From assembly GCA_028279445.1 (NCBI GenBank), contig JANQNT010000023.1:248001-312000 (forward strand): DNA of 64,000 nucleotides. Reading direction: 5' to 3'. The notes under the pieces are model-generated. The model ran no database searches, was not told the origin of the DNA, and saw only the letters and a list, made by a program, of their open reading frames with translations. The translations under genes and the position numbers were made by a program. Shown here piece by piece: positions 26,731 through 35,749 of this stretch. Position 1 is the stretch's first letter; each line of letters starts with the position of its first letter. Source of the stretch: Tepidamorphaceae bacterium (GTDB taxonomy: Bacteria; Pseudomonadota; Alphaproteobacteria; Rhizobiales; Tepidamorphaceae).

Positions 26731-27515
26731 TGCTCGACGGCAAGCGTATCCTGATCACCGGCGCGGCGCGTGGCATCGGCCTTGCCGCCGCACAGGAATT
26801 CACCGCCCAGGGCGCACGCGTTGCCATCGCCGACCTCGACGCATCGGCGGCGGCCGAAGCAGCGGCCTGCATCGGCCAGTCCCACGCGGTAAGCCTAGAG
26901 GCTGACGTTGCCGACAATGCCTCGGTCGCGATGATGATCAGTGGAGCCGTCGCTGCCCTCGGCGGCCTCGATGGGATGTTCAACAACGCCGGCATCGTCC
27001 ACCCCGAGGACCACGACCTTGTCGAGACGCCGCTCGCTGCGTGGGAAAGGACGCTGGCCGTCAATCTCACTGGCGTCTTCCTTTGTTGTCGACACGGCAT
27101 CCCGGCGATCCTCGCCTCTGGCGGCGGGGCCATCGTCAACAACGCCTCGATCGTCGGTGTGGTCGGCTCCTACCCCAGCCAGGTCGCCTACACGGCAGCC
27201 AAGGGCGGGGTGATCGCGCTCACCCGGGAGCTCGGCGTCGCCTATGCCCGGCGCGGCGTGCGCGTGAACGCCGTCTCGCCCGGTGTGACGCTGACTCCGA
27301 TGGCTGCCCAGATGATGACCGGCGACGAAGAGGCGGCACGCCAGGACCGCTTGCGCCACATCCCGATAGGTCGCTATGCCGAACCACTAGAGATCGCTCG
27401 GGTGGCCGCCTTCTTGCTGTCTGACGCGGCCAGCTACGTCACCGCGCAGAACTGGCCCGTTGATGGCGGCCTGACAGAGGCCTACCTCTGCCCGCCCTTC
27501 AAGGCCGGTGCCTGA
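26727..27515 (+). CDS. Short-chain dehydrogenase/reductase
   Basis: The protein of about 262 residues is a classical SDR with TGAARGIG, the ADLDASAAAE second-strand segment, NNAGIV, the catalytic triad around NNASIVG and YTAAKGG, and a C-terminal NWPVDGGLTEAY. GGGG precedes the ATG at 26727, which overlaps the LivM-like stop. It is the last plus-strand gene of the importer operon and probably oxidises or reduces the imported compound or an early intermediate. Confidence 0.88.
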   Translation: MMLDGKRILITGAARGIGLAAAQEFTAQGARVAIADLDASAAAEAAACIGQSHAVSLEADVADNASVAMMISGAVAALGGLDGMFNNAGIVHPEDHDLVETPLAAWERTLAVNLTGVFLCCRHGIPAILASGGGAIVNNASIVGVVGSYPSQVAYTAAKGGVIALTRELGVAYARRGVRVNAVSPGVTLTPMAAQMMTGDEEAARQDRLRHIPIGRYAEPLEIARVAAFLLSDAASYVTAQNWPVDGGLTEAYLCPPFKAGA

Positions 27516-27736
27516 TCGTAGCTTGATCTTGGCCAGAGTGTTCGGGCCGGAGGCGCGCCTGCGGGGAACCTATGCGGTAGGAAAGGGCTGACGCAGGTCC
27601 GACACACGGCCGCCCGCTGCCGGACCGCGAGCGGCTATAGCCTTCTTGGCGGAAGCCAAGTCACCGCAATGCTCTATTGCTCTGATCCTGAGCATGTCCT
27701 CGTCGGAAAACCACACACACTTTTCGGGAACACGCT

Positions 27737-28681
27737 TCAGCCCGCGGCCAGTTCGCGCACGGCCCGGGCGCAGTCGGCCAGCGCCGCATCGGCCTCGGGC
27801 AAGAGCCCGCGCAACAGGGTGAAGCCGTGAATCATCTCGGGATAGTGCAGCCGGCGCACTGTCACACCGGCTTCCTCCAGCCGACTGGCATAGGCCATTG
27901 CTTCGTCACGCAGGGGATCGAAGCCCGCCGTCAGCACGACAGCGGGCGGCAGCCCGACGAGGTTGGTGGCATGAATCGGTGAGGCGAGCGGCGCGCGCCG
28001 GTCCTTCGGATCGGGCAGGTAGCTCGCGGTATAGAACGGCATTGAGTCCAGCATGTAGCCCTTCGAGAACGCCGCCCGTGACGGCGTCTCGGCGGTATGG
28101 TCGATCACCGGGTAGATCAGAAGCTGCACTGCCAGCGTCGGTCCGCCCTCATCGCGCGCCCTCAGCGCCAGCACCGCGGCGATATTGCCGCCAGCGCTGT
28201 CGCCCGCGGCAATCAACGAGCGCCCGGCCAGCCCCAGTTCCCCGGCCCTTGCAACGACGTCGCGGGCGACCGCCAGCGCGTCGTCGACGGCAGCCGGAAA
28301 GGGGTGTTCCGGTGCCAGCCGGTAGGAACATGACACCACCGGCATCCCGCCCGCGTTCGCCAGAACCCGGGCTGTGGAATCATGCGTGTCGAGACCGCCG
28401 CGGATGTTGCCGCCGCCATGGAAGTACAGCATCGCCGGCGCAGCTGCGTCAGCGGGCGCGGCAGGAACGTAGAGCCGCGCGGCGAGCGGTTCGGCATGGC
28501 CCGAAAGAGTGAGCCCGCGAACCTCGCCGACCTCGGGTTTCGGCCCGTCGACCGCGGTGATGTCGGCGGTGAATTCTGCACGCGCATCTTCCGGGGTCTG
28601 TTTCTCGACCGGCGTAGCGTTCGGGTTGCCGGGCTGGGCCAACGCCTGACGCAGCGTAGGGTGCAGGTCGGCATCGCTCAT
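27737..28681 (-). CDS. Alpha/beta hydrolase, hormone-sensitive-lipase family esterase
   Basis: The protein of about 314 residues has the HSL-family oxyanion motif YFHGGGNIRGG, nucleophile elbow GDSAGG, a late Asp in AGFDPLRDEA and the catalytic His in YPEMIHGFTL. The start at 28681 is preceded by AAGGAG. It is the last gene of a minus-strand run with two glutamine-synthetase-like ligases, a DUF1116 protein, an SDR and a Baeyer-Villiger-type monooxygenase. A natural role is hydrolysis of the ester or lactone made by the monooxygenase; that link is inference. Confidence 0.9.
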   Translation of the reverse strand: MSDADLHPTLRQALAQPGNPNATPVEKQTPEDARAEFTADITAVDGPKPEVGEVRGLTLSGHAEPLAARLYVPAAPADAAAPAMLYFHGGGNIRGGLDTHDSTARVLANAGGMPVVSCSYRLAPEHPFPAAVDDALAVARDVVARAGELGLAGRSLIAAGDSAGGNIAAVLALRARDEGGPTLAVQLLIYPVIDHTAETPSRAAFSKGYMLDSMPFYTASYLPDPKDRRAPLASPIHATNLVGLPPAVVLTAGFDPLRDEAMAYASRLEEAGVTVRRLHYPEMIHGFTLLRGLLPEADAALADCARAVRELAAG

Positions 28682-28709
28682 CGTGGTTCTCCTTCCTGGC
28701 CGCCGGCGT

Positions 28710-30086
28710 TCAGATGCGCTCGAAATAGCGCATCCGTTCCCAGTCGGTGACGGTGCCGCACTGGAAATCCTCGTCCTCTGTGGCAAAGTGAGTGACTAGG
28801 TGGGCGTGCGCGACATCACCGAAAGCAGCGCGTGCCGCCGAACTGCCCTGGAGCAGCTCGACCGCCTGGCCCAGCGTGCGCGGAAAGTGATCAAGCCCAG
28901 AGGTTTCGTAGGCGTTGCCCTCCTGTGCCGGAGGCAGCGAAAGCGCTTCCTCGATCCCGTGCAGCCCGCCTGCAATGATACCGGCCAGTGCAATATGCGG
29001 ATGCACGTCCGCGCCTGGGATGCGGTTCTCGAACCGGTAGCTGCGCCCGTGCCCGATCAGCCGATGGCTACAGGTGCGGTTGTCGAGCCCCCAGGCGATA
29101 CCTACGGGCGCGAAGCTTTCAGGCTGGATGCGCTTATAGGAATTGATGGTGGGCGCCAGCGTCACCGCAAGCTCGCGCGCGGTTGCAAGCGATCCGGCGA
29201 GGAACCGCGCCATCGTGTCGGACATCCGGTTTGCGCCCGCGGAGTCCCAGCCAACGGGTGTGTCGCCGGTCTCGTCCCACAGGCTGACATGGACATGGCA
29301 AGACGACCCGACATCTTGGAAGAACGGTTTGGCCATGAAGGTCGCGACCATGCCATGACGGACGGCGATCTCCTTAATCCCGGTTTTGAAGATGATGTGC
29401 CGGTCGGCCATCCGCATGGCGTCGGAATAGCGCGTGTTGATCTCCTGCTGGCCGATGCCCCATTCGGGCTTGGAGAACTCGATCTCCAGGTCCGCCCCGG
29501 ACAGCGCCTCGCGCGCTTCTCGGGTGAAGTCCTCTTCAAGCGTGCCCTGGAAGATGTGGTAGTCCGAGCGGTAGCGCGAGGTCGGCCGCAGCCCCTCGTA
29601 GCGGGTTGCCCAGGCCTCATCGAGACTGCCACGGAACAGATAGAATTCCAGCTCGGTGGCGCATTTGACCGACAAGCCGTGGCGCGCGGCGCGTTCGACC
29701 TGCCGGCGCAGGATGGTGCGCGGGGCTACCTCCACCAGTTCACCCGTCGCCTCGTCGACCGCGTCGCAGATTACGAGGGCCGTTTTCTCCTGCCAGGGAA
29801 TGCGCCGTAGCGTCGACAGATCGGGTGCAAAGCGGAAATCCGGAAAGCCGTTCTGCCAGCCGGTCAGCGCGTAGCCCTCGCGCGGCTCCATCTCCATGTC
29901 GACGCACAAAAGGAACAGCGAGCCGTGCAGCCCTTCTTCGCCGAGACCCACGTCGAGGAACGTCTGGGCGCGCACCCGCTTGCCAACGAGCCGCCCCCAG
30001 TGGTCTGGGATTGCACAAATCACCGTCTCGATCTCGCCGCGGCGGTGCAGCTCGCGCAGTTCGTCGATTGAGATCAATCCGCTCAT
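28710..30086 (-). CDS. Glutamine-synthetase-like gamma-glutamyl-amine ligase (1)
   Basis: The 458-residue protein has a full glutamine-synthetase fold: beta-grasp N-terminal domain, ATP/metal glutamates (CATELEFYLF, GQQEINTRY), the SSCHVHVSLW block and the late RIPGADVHPHIALAGIIAG block. Length and motifs match the PuuA/GlnT/IpuC group, which ligates glutamate to an amine using ATP, rather than the ammonia-assimilating GlnA. A second such gene lies directly upstream in the same operon. The amine cannot be named from sequence. Confidence 0.87.
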   Translation of the reverse strand: MSGLISIDELRELHRRGEIETVICAIPDHWGRLVGKRVRAQTFLDVGLGEEGLHGSLFLLCVDMEMEPREGYALTGWQNGFPDFRFAPDLSTLRRIPWQEKTALVICDAVDEATGELVEVAPRTILRRQVERAARHGLSVKCATELEFYLFRGSLDEAWATRYEGLRPTSRYRSDYHIFQGTLEEDFTREAREALSGADLEIEFSKPEWGIGQQEINTRYSDAMRMADRHIIFKTGIKEIAVRHGMVATFMAKPFFQDVGSSCHVHVSLWDETGDTPVGWDSAGANRMSDTMARFLAGSLATARELAVTLAPTINSYKRIQPESFAPVGIAWGLDNRTCSHRLIGHGRSYRFENRIPGADVHPHIALAGIIAGGLHGIEEALSLPPAQEGNAYETSGLDHFPRTLGQAVELLQGSSAARAAFGDVAHAHLVTHFATEDEDFQCGTVTDWERMRYFERI

Positions 30087-30128
30087 CTGGCGCTTCCTCG
30101 TCGATGTTTCGCCACCCGGACCGCCATA

Positions 30129-31511
30129 CTAGTGCCCGTCAAAGTACTGCCGGAGTTCCCATGTCGAGACCTGCTCGCGCTGCCAGTCCTGCCAGAGCTG
30201 CCAATCGCTGCGCCGCACGGCCAGGTACTGTTCGACCAGTTCGGGGCCGAGGAGCTTCCCGGCGGTATCCGATGTCTCCATGAGTTCGATCGCCTCGCCC
30301 AGCGTGCGCGGTAGCGGCTCAAGCTCCGCGACCTCGCCGGCGTTGCCTTCGACGGGCGGTGGCGCGTCGCTGCCGGCTTCCACTCCCGCGAGCCCGCCCG
30401 CAAGCATTGCGGCGATGGCGAGATAGGGGTTGACGTCGGCGCCCGGGCAGCGGTGTTCGATCCGGCAGGCATGAGGACCGGGCTTGGTGATGACCCGCAG
30501 CGCGCAGGTTCGGTTGTCGAGCCCCCAGCTGACGTTCTCGGGCGCCCAGGTGCCGGCGTCCATCCGGCGGTAGGCGTTGACCGTCGGATAGAATACTGTA
30601 GCAAGGTCGCGCAGGCTGGTCAGTTGCCCCGCGACGTAGTGCCGGGCGGTTTCGGTCAGCCGGCCCTCGGCATTGGCGAAGGCCGGCGTGCCGTCGCGCC
30701 ACAGGCTCTGGTGGACATGACCGCCACAGCCCGACTCGTCGATACGCCATTTCGGCATGAACACCGCTGCGAGCCCGTGCCGGCCGAGGTAATCCTTGAG
30801 GTAGAGCTTGACGCGCGCGCATGCGTCTGCTGCTTCGAGTGTGGGCAAATGGCTGATCGCCAGTTCCATCATGCCGCGGCCAAGCTCAGCGTGTATCGCC
30901 TCAATCGGGATCGACAGCGCGTTCATCTCGGCCATGAAGCCCGCCATGATCTCGCGCACTTCGCCGCCCATGCGCGCCAGGCTGTAGGCGTTGTGCATCC
31001 GCCCGTACGTTTCCTGGTCGTGATGGCCGCCAGTCAACACCCGCGCATCCTCGGCCTCGATAACGCACAATTCCAACTCTACGGCAAAGCGGGCCGCATA
31101 TCCCATCGCCTCGCCCTTCGCGACCGCCCGCCGCAGCGCACCACGGGGCGACAGGGCATAGTGACCGCCGGTTGCCGGGTCGATCATGTCGCAGATCACG
31201 GCTGCGACTCCGTTGGTACGATCGAGCACGCGTAACGTCGACAGGTCGGGCACCGCCGCAGCATCGGGAAAGCCGTTCGCAAACGAGCTGAAGCGGGTCT
31301 CGATCACGTCGTCGAAATGCGACAGACCGTAGAGGATGGTGCAGAAGGCGCTGCCATCGGCGCCGGCGGCCTTTTCGATCCGGGTTACCTTGCCGCGCAG
31401 CGTCCCGCTGATGTCGGGTGTCTCGATCTGCAGAAGGCCGATGCCCTCGGCCTTCAGCGCCTCGATCCGGGCCTCGTCCGTCGCGTGGTCGTCGTTGCCT
31501 GTCGCCATCAT
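30129..31511 (-). CDS. Glutamine-synthetase-like gamma-glutamyl-amine ligase (2)
   Basis: This second GS-like ligase of about 460 residues contains RFAVELELCVIEAED, AIHAELGRGMMELAI, CGGHVHQSLW and RCPGADVNPYLAIAAMLAGG. It is clearly diverged from its neighbour, so the pair is not a recent duplication. I placed the start at ATG 31511, with GGAG upstream and 19 bases behind the DUF1116 stop; the open frame extends further but overlaps that gene. Two ligases may handle two amines, or act as a heteromer. One resembles the PuuA group more than the other. Confidence 0.86.
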   Translation of the reverse strand: MMATGNDDHATDEARIEALKAEGIGLLQIETPDISGTLRGKVTRIEKAAGADGSAFCTILYGLSHFDDVIETRFSSFANGFPDAAAVPDLSTLRVLDRTNGVAAVICDMIDPATGGHYALSPRGALRRAVAKGEAMGYAARFAVELELCVIEAEDARVLTGGHHDQETYGRMHNAYSLARMGGEVREIMAGFMAEMNALSIPIEAIHAELGRGMMELAISHLPTLEAADACARVKLYLKDYLGRHGLAAVFMPKWRIDESGCGGHVHQSLWRDGTPAFANAEGRLTETARHYVAGQLTSLRDLATVFYPTVNAYRRMDAGTWAPENVSWGLDNRTCALRVITKPGPHACRIEHRCPGADVNPYLAIAAMLAGGLAGVEAGSDAPPPVEGNAGEVAELEPLPRTLGEAIELMETSDTAGKLLGPELVEQYLAVRRSDWQLWQDWQREQVSTWELRQYFDGH

Positions 31512-31530
31512 CGCGCTTTGCTCCGTTCCG

Positions 31531-32769
31531 TCATCCGCTCGCAACCGCGTCAAGCCGGGCCAGCGCCTCTGTGAAGCATTCCATCGGCGCGCGCACCGTG
31601 CCCGCACCGATCTGCCCGCCGCCCGATCCGGCGATGCCGATGTCCATCTGCGGCAGCACTCCGGTCTCGACGACCTTGCGCACGTCGATGCCGGTTGGGG
31701 TGCCGCGGAACTTCAGGAACGGGATGCGGAAGAGCGGGTGTTCACCATGGGTGATACGGTAAAGCTCCTGGTTGCGCTCGACCATCGTCATCGGATCGCC
31801 ACCCTGGTAGTGCTGCAGGGGAAAGGCTGCGGCCTGGGCGAAGGCGCCAAGGCCCACGGTTTCGGTGATGGGGCTTTCGCCGCCCATCCAGGCGATCTCG
31901 CTTTCGTCGTGGCCGTCGAAGAGCTTCGCCTCAACGCTGGCATGCGGGCCGGTGATCCATGAGTCGCCCATTCCGCTTACGCGGATCGCGAAGCCACAGC
32001 AGTTGAAGCACATCGCAGTGACCAGCGACGAACCCGTCACGCCGTTCGCCGCGTCCGCGATGCTCTTGGCCGCTGCCATCGAAAGGCGCAGAAAAAAGTA
32101 GTTGTCCTCGGTCAGGATGCGGACCAGCGCATCCATGTCAGCCTTGGGCACATCGTCGAGCGCCAGAAGCCCCGGGAATAGTTCGCGCGCAAACAGAAGC
32201 GATGCGGCCGTATTGCGGCTGTGCAACTCATCGCCCATGTTGAGGGCCCGGCGCATGATCGGGGCCAGTGGCACCCCGCCCAAGGCCCGTACCGCGGCGC
32301 CGATGATCGGCGCGATCGTGCCGTCGATGAACGCCAGCCGGTCACGGATTTCCTGGTTGTAGACGCCGTAATTCAGCCGTTTGGGTGCGTGGCCTTCGTA
32401 CATGTTGCAGAAGCCCATATTGCCGTAGGCGCGGTTCTCGACCACGAAGACCGCCATCGACGCGGTGTAGATGCCGGCGAGCGATCCGACCGCGCCGAAA
32501 TCGTGGCAGCCGCCGATGCGGATCGCGCCGCTTTCGAACCCCGTGATCGCCTCGTCCCTTGTCCGCGCGAGGCCCTCGTAGAGCGCGCCGCCGATCAGCG
32601 CCTCGCGCTGGCCACCCTGGTATTCGGCAAACCGCATCGCGGGGCCAGAGGTCAGCACGGTTGCCGGGGTCATCCCCGGCAGAAGATCGAGCGCGGTGCC
32701 GACGTCGACCAGCACCGGTTCGCTTTTGCTTAGTCGCTCGAAGGCGGTGTCGTTGGGGCTGGCGCTCAT
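31531..32769 (-). CDS. AllG/YlbE-family protein (DUF1116), orphan
   Basis: The protein of about 412 residues matches the E. coli YlbE/AllG family, a subunit of oxamate carbamoyltransferase, in several long blocks: TSGPAMRFAEYQGGQREALI, VVENRAYGN, NMGDELHSRNTAAS, GVTGSSLVTAM and GQIGAGTVRAP. In E. coli it works with AllF (FdrA) and AllH (YlbF); neither is present in this window. GGGAG precedes the start at 32769. It sits between a GS-like ligase and an SDR in an amine/ketone-type operon, so a role outside oxamate metabolism is likely. Confidence 0.85.
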   Translation of the reverse strand: MSASPNDTAFERLSKSEPVLVDVGTALDLLPGMTPATVLTSGPAMRFAEYQGGQREALIGGALYEGLARTRDEAITGFESGAIRIGGCHDFGAVGSLAGIYTASMAVFVVENRAYGNMGFCNMYEGHAPKRLNYGVYNQEIRDRLAFIDGTIAPIIGAAVRALGGVPLAPIMRRALNMGDELHSRNTAASLLFARELFPGLLALDDVPKADMDALVRILTEDNYFFLRLSMAAAKSIADAANGVTGSSLVTAMCFNCCGFAIRVSGMGDSWITGPHASVEAKLFDGHDESEIAWMGGESPITETVGLGAFAQAAAFPLQHYQGGDPMTMVERNQELYRITHGEHPLFRIPFLKFRGTPTGIDVRKVVETGVLPQMDIGIAGSGGGQIGAGTVRAPMECFTEALARLDAVASG

Positions 32770-32791
32770 GTCCCGCCCTCTCCCGCGGCGA

Positions 32792-33556
32792 TCATATGCC
32801 CACCACCCCGCCATCGGCGTGCAGCACCTGGCTGGTGATGTACGAGGCGTCGGACGACAGCAGGAACGCCGTTGGCCCCGCCATCTCGACCGCCTGCCCC
32901 ATCCGCTTCATGGGAATGTGCTGCAACAGCCAAGCGATCGCCTCTTCGTCGGTGTCGCCCGAGGCAATGAAGCGCATCGAAGCGCTCATCGGCAGCACTT
33001 CGATGAACCCAGGCGCGAGTGCGTTGACGCGGATGCCCATCGGCGCAAGCTCGTGGGCCAGATAGCGAGTGAACGTCTCCATGCCCGCCTTCGAGGCGCC
33101 GTAGATCCCGCCGCCGCGCAGTCGCCCGATGGAGGCGGTGACACTGGAGATATTGACGATCGCGCCGCCCGGTCGCATGTGAGGCACCGCCGCCCGGCAG
33201 ACGCGGATCATGCCGGCGACATTGACGTCCCAGACGGTCTCCATTGCCTCTTCGGTGATCTCGTCGATCTGGCCGTGGCGCAGAAGGCCCGCACAGTTGA
33301 CGACGCCGTGGATCGAGCCGAAGCCACGGGCAACGTCGACGCATTCTTCGACGCTCTTCTGGTCACGAATGTCGATGGCGCAGGCATGCACCCGCGGCGC
33401 GACATCTGTGAGTGGCTCGCCATTTCGCGCCGGCGAGATCGCGACATCGGCCGCCACCACGGCATAGCCGTCGGCCGATAACCGTTTGCAGATCTCGGTG
33501 CCGATCCCTCCTGTGCCGCCGGTGACGATGACGACACTGCCGTCCGGTTTTGTCAT
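32792..33556 (-). CDS. Short-chain dehydrogenase/reductase
   Basis: The 254-residue classical SDR has TGGTGGIG, NCAG, a Ser in NISSVTASIG, YGASKAG as catalytic Tyr-Lys and a C-terminal ADGGVVGI. AAGGGG lies before the ATG. It follows the monooxygenase gene in the same transcript. Oxidation of an alcohol to the ketone used by the Baeyer-Villiger-type enzyme would be a logical role, but this is inferred from order only. Confidence 0.88.
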   Translation of the reverse strand: MTKPDGSVVIVTGGTGGIGTEICKRLSADGYAVVAADVAISPARNGEPLTDVAPRVHACAIDIRDQKSVEECVDVARGFGSIHGVVNCAGLLRHGQIDEITEEAMETVWDVNVAGMIRVCRAAVPHMRPGGAIVNISSVTASIGRLRGGGIYGASKAGMETFTRYLAHELAPMGIRVNALAPGFIEVLPMSASMRFIASGDTDEEAIAWLLQHIPMKRMGQAVEMAGPTAFLLSSDASYITSQVLHADGGVVGI

Positions 33557-33595
33557 GGCGTTCCCCTTAGCTGTTTAATCTCGCCGCACGGGCGT

Positions 33596-35230
33596 TCAGG
33601 CGGCCTGGTGATCGGCGACGAGGCGGAACCCGGGAAAGCCGCTATCGGCGACCTGCTGACAGCGCGCTTTGTAGGCCGGGTAATCGAGGTAAGGCATGAA
33701 GACGCGTGGCTTGCCCGGCACGTTCGCGCCTATGTACCAGGAGTTCGCCAGCGGATAGATTGAGGTGTCGGCAACGGCGTTGACATGGGCGACCCACTCG
33801 TCCTCAGCCTGCGGTTCGGCCTCGATCTCGCGGATGCCGCGTGTGTCGAGAGTGGCCATGCAATGGGCGATCCAGTCGACGTTCTGTTCGCCCAAGGTGA
33901 CCATGTTGGCCAACCCAGCTGGGCTGCCCGGGCCGGACACGAGGAACATGTTGGGAAAGCCCGCGATGCCGATGCCAAGGTAAGTCTTCGGTCCGTCGCG
34001 CCACTTGTCTTTCAGGTTCTGCCCACCGCGACCGCGGATGTCGATGCGCAGATGCGCCCCGGTAATCGCGTCGAAGCCTGTCGCCAGCACAATGGCGTCG
34101 AGCGGGATATCCTCGCCGCCGACGACGAGTCCGTTCGTGGTCACCCGCTCCAGCGGACGCTCGCGCAGGTCCACGAGTTCCACGTTGTCGCGGTTGAACA
34201 TCTCGAAATAGCCGTTGTCCACGCACAGACGCTTGCAACCGATCAGCGTATCCGGCAGCAGTTTGCGCCCGGTTTCGGGATCCCTGACGGTTTCGAGGAT
34301 CTTCTCTCGCACGAAGGCGCCGGCCGTCCCGTTGGCCTCCACGTCTTCGAAGATGTCACTGAAGGCTCCCGCGAAGGCCAGTCCGCCGTCGCGCCAGCGC
34401 TGCTCGTAGATCGCGCGGCGCGTCGCCTCGTCGACCTCCAGCGCGCCCTGTTCGCCGACTTCGAAGCTGATAGCCGAGCGGTTGGCTTGCGCCCGCGCCC
34501 GGATGGCGGGATATCTCGCTTTGAGGTCGGCCACCTCGGCCTCGGTCAAAGGGCGATTGCGCGACGGCACGCTGTAGGCAGGGGTCCGCTGAAGAAGGTA
34601 GAGCCTTCCGGCCTGTTTCGCCAGTTCGGGCGCGACCTGGATGCCGGACGACCCGGTGCCGATTACCGCCACCCGACGGCCGCGCACGTCGATTCCTTCT
34701 TTCGGCCAGCGCCCGGTGTGGACCACATCTCCCGCGAACTCGTTCAGCCCCTCGATCTTCGGGATCGCCGGACTGGATAGCGGGCCGACGGCCAGCACCA
34801 GGTGGCGGCAGTCCAGCCGCCCGCCCATGCTCGTCTCGACCATCCAGCGGCCGGTTGGCTCGTCGTAGGCTGCTGCGGTCACCCGGGTCGAGAAACGGAT
34901 GTCGCGCAAGAGGTCGTGACGCTCGGCCACATGTTCGATGTAGGCAAGGATTTCCGGCTGGGCGGCGTAGCGTTCCGTCCAGTTCCATTCCTGCTCGATT
35001 TCGGGATCAAAGCTGTAGGAATACTCGAAGCTCGGGACATCGCAGCGCGCGCCGGGATAGCGGTTCCAATACCACGTTCCGCCGACCCCGTCGCCGGCCT
35101 CGATCACGACCGCCTTCAGCCCCAGCTTGCGCAGCCGGCAGAGCATGTAGAGCCCCGCGAAACCGGCTCCGACCACCACGACATCGAAAGCCTCCGTTGC
35201 CTCGCCACCCTGTTTGCCCTGCACCACCAT
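33596..35230 (-). CDS. Baeyer-Villiger-type flavin monooxygenase
   Basis: The 544-residue protein has two dinucleotide-binding loops, GAGFAG (21-26, FAD) and GTGSSG (191-196, NADPH). Between them is the type I Baeyer-Villiger fingerprint FAGDVVHTGRWP (165-176). The N-terminal WYWNRYPGARCD block is that of cyclohexanone- and phenylacetone-type monooxygenases. It would insert oxygen next to a ketone to give an ester or lactone. The linked SDRs and esterase make a ketone-to-ester-to-acid route reasonable. It lies one base after the amidotransferase-like gene. Confidence 0.9.
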   Translation of the reverse strand: MVVQGKQGGEATEAFDVVVVGAGFAGLYMLCRLRKLGLKAVVIEAGDGVGGTWYWNRYPGARCDVPSFEYSYSFDPEIEQEWNWTERYAAQPEILAYIEHVAERHDLLRDIRFSTRVTAAAYDEPTGRWMVETSMGGRLDCRHLVLAVGPLSSPAIPKIEGLNEFAGDVVHTGRWPKEGIDVRGRRVAVIGTGSSGIQVAPELAKQAGRLYLLQRTPAYSVPSRNRPLTEAEVADLKARYPAIRARAQANRSAISFEVGEQGALEVDEATRRAIYEQRWRDGGLAFAGAFSDIFEDVEANGTAGAFVREKILETVRDPETGRKLLPDTLIGCKRLCVDNGYFEMFNRDNVELVDLRERPLERVTTNGLVVGGEDIPLDAIVLATGFDAITGAHLRIDIRGRGGQNLKDKWRDGPKTYLGIGIAGFPNMFLVSGPGSPAGLANMVTLGEQNVDWIAHCMATLDTRGIREIEAEPQAEDEWVAHVNAVADTSIYPLANSWYIGANVPGKPRVFMPYLDYPAYKARCQQVADSGFPGFRLVADHQAA

Positions 35231-35231
35231 G

Positions 35232-35684
35232 TTAAACCTTCGCCGGCCGGTTGTGTTGATCGTCCGGACCGCTGACGGCCTTCCCCGCGGCCCGATTCAC
35301 GAGTGCTGCCCAGGCTGCGCCGATGCCGCTCCCGACGAGATTCTGCAGATCGAACTGCAACCGGTCCAACCGCCAGACGCGTGCGCCCAGTACATGCGCG
35401 ATGACCTGCGCACCGAGGCAAATGCCCAGAAGCGGCTTGCCGGCCTGGTTGTAGCGCCGCGCCACCTCGGTGCAGTCGGCGATCAGTACCGCGTCCTTTT
35501 CCTCCACCACGCTTTGCGGTCCGCCCAGCAGAAGCGCGCCGTCATAGGCATCGAGATCGTCCGGCGGGGCGTCCCCCTCGTCGAGCTTCACCGTCACCGC
35601 ATGAATCTCCGCCCGCTCGAGGCTTTCGGCGATTAGCCCCGCGGGAGAAAGCTCATCCGGCCGGATGACCAGAACGCGCGCCAT
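35232..35684 (-). CDS. Class I glutamine amidotransferase domain, truncated
   Basis: This 150-residue protein has the N-terminal half of a class I amidotransferase, including the oxyanion loop LLGGPQSVVEEKD and the nucleophile elbow GICLGAQ with Cys89. Family members run to about 230 residues and end with the catalytic His-x-Glu pair. Here the frame stops about 60 residues after Cys89 in a non-matching tail. It is either a truncated relic or a short hydrolase-like protein. Gamma-glutamyl-amine pathways often pair a GS-like ligase with a class I amidotransferase-type hydrolase (PuuD, AtdA2), which makes the position meaningful. Confidence 0.75.
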   Translation of the reverse strand: MARVLVIRPDELSPAGLIAESLERAEIHAVTVKLDEGDAPPDDLDAYDGALLLGGPQSVVEEKDAVLIADCTEVARRYNQAGKPLLGICLGAQVIAHVLGARVWRLDRLQFDLQNLVGSGIGAAWAALVNRAAGKAVSGPDDQHNRPAKV

Positions 35685-35749
35685 TCACTTCCTCTGGAAA
35701 ATCGCCCTAACCAACGCCGATAACGGCTATTGGAGCGCCAAGTGATTCT

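Noticed and set aside
28800-29810. 336-residue plus-strand open frame
   Set aside because: It is antisense to the first GS-like ligase, with low-complexity Arg/Ala-rich sequence.
28710-31511. Ammonia-assimilating glutamine synthetase (glnA)
   Set aside because: Length, motif variants, tandem arrangement and catabolic context fit the gamma-glutamyl-amine ligase group instead.
33785-34780. 331-residue plus-strand open frame
   Set aside because: It lies opposite the Baeyer-Villiger-type monooxygenase, which has all its motifs.
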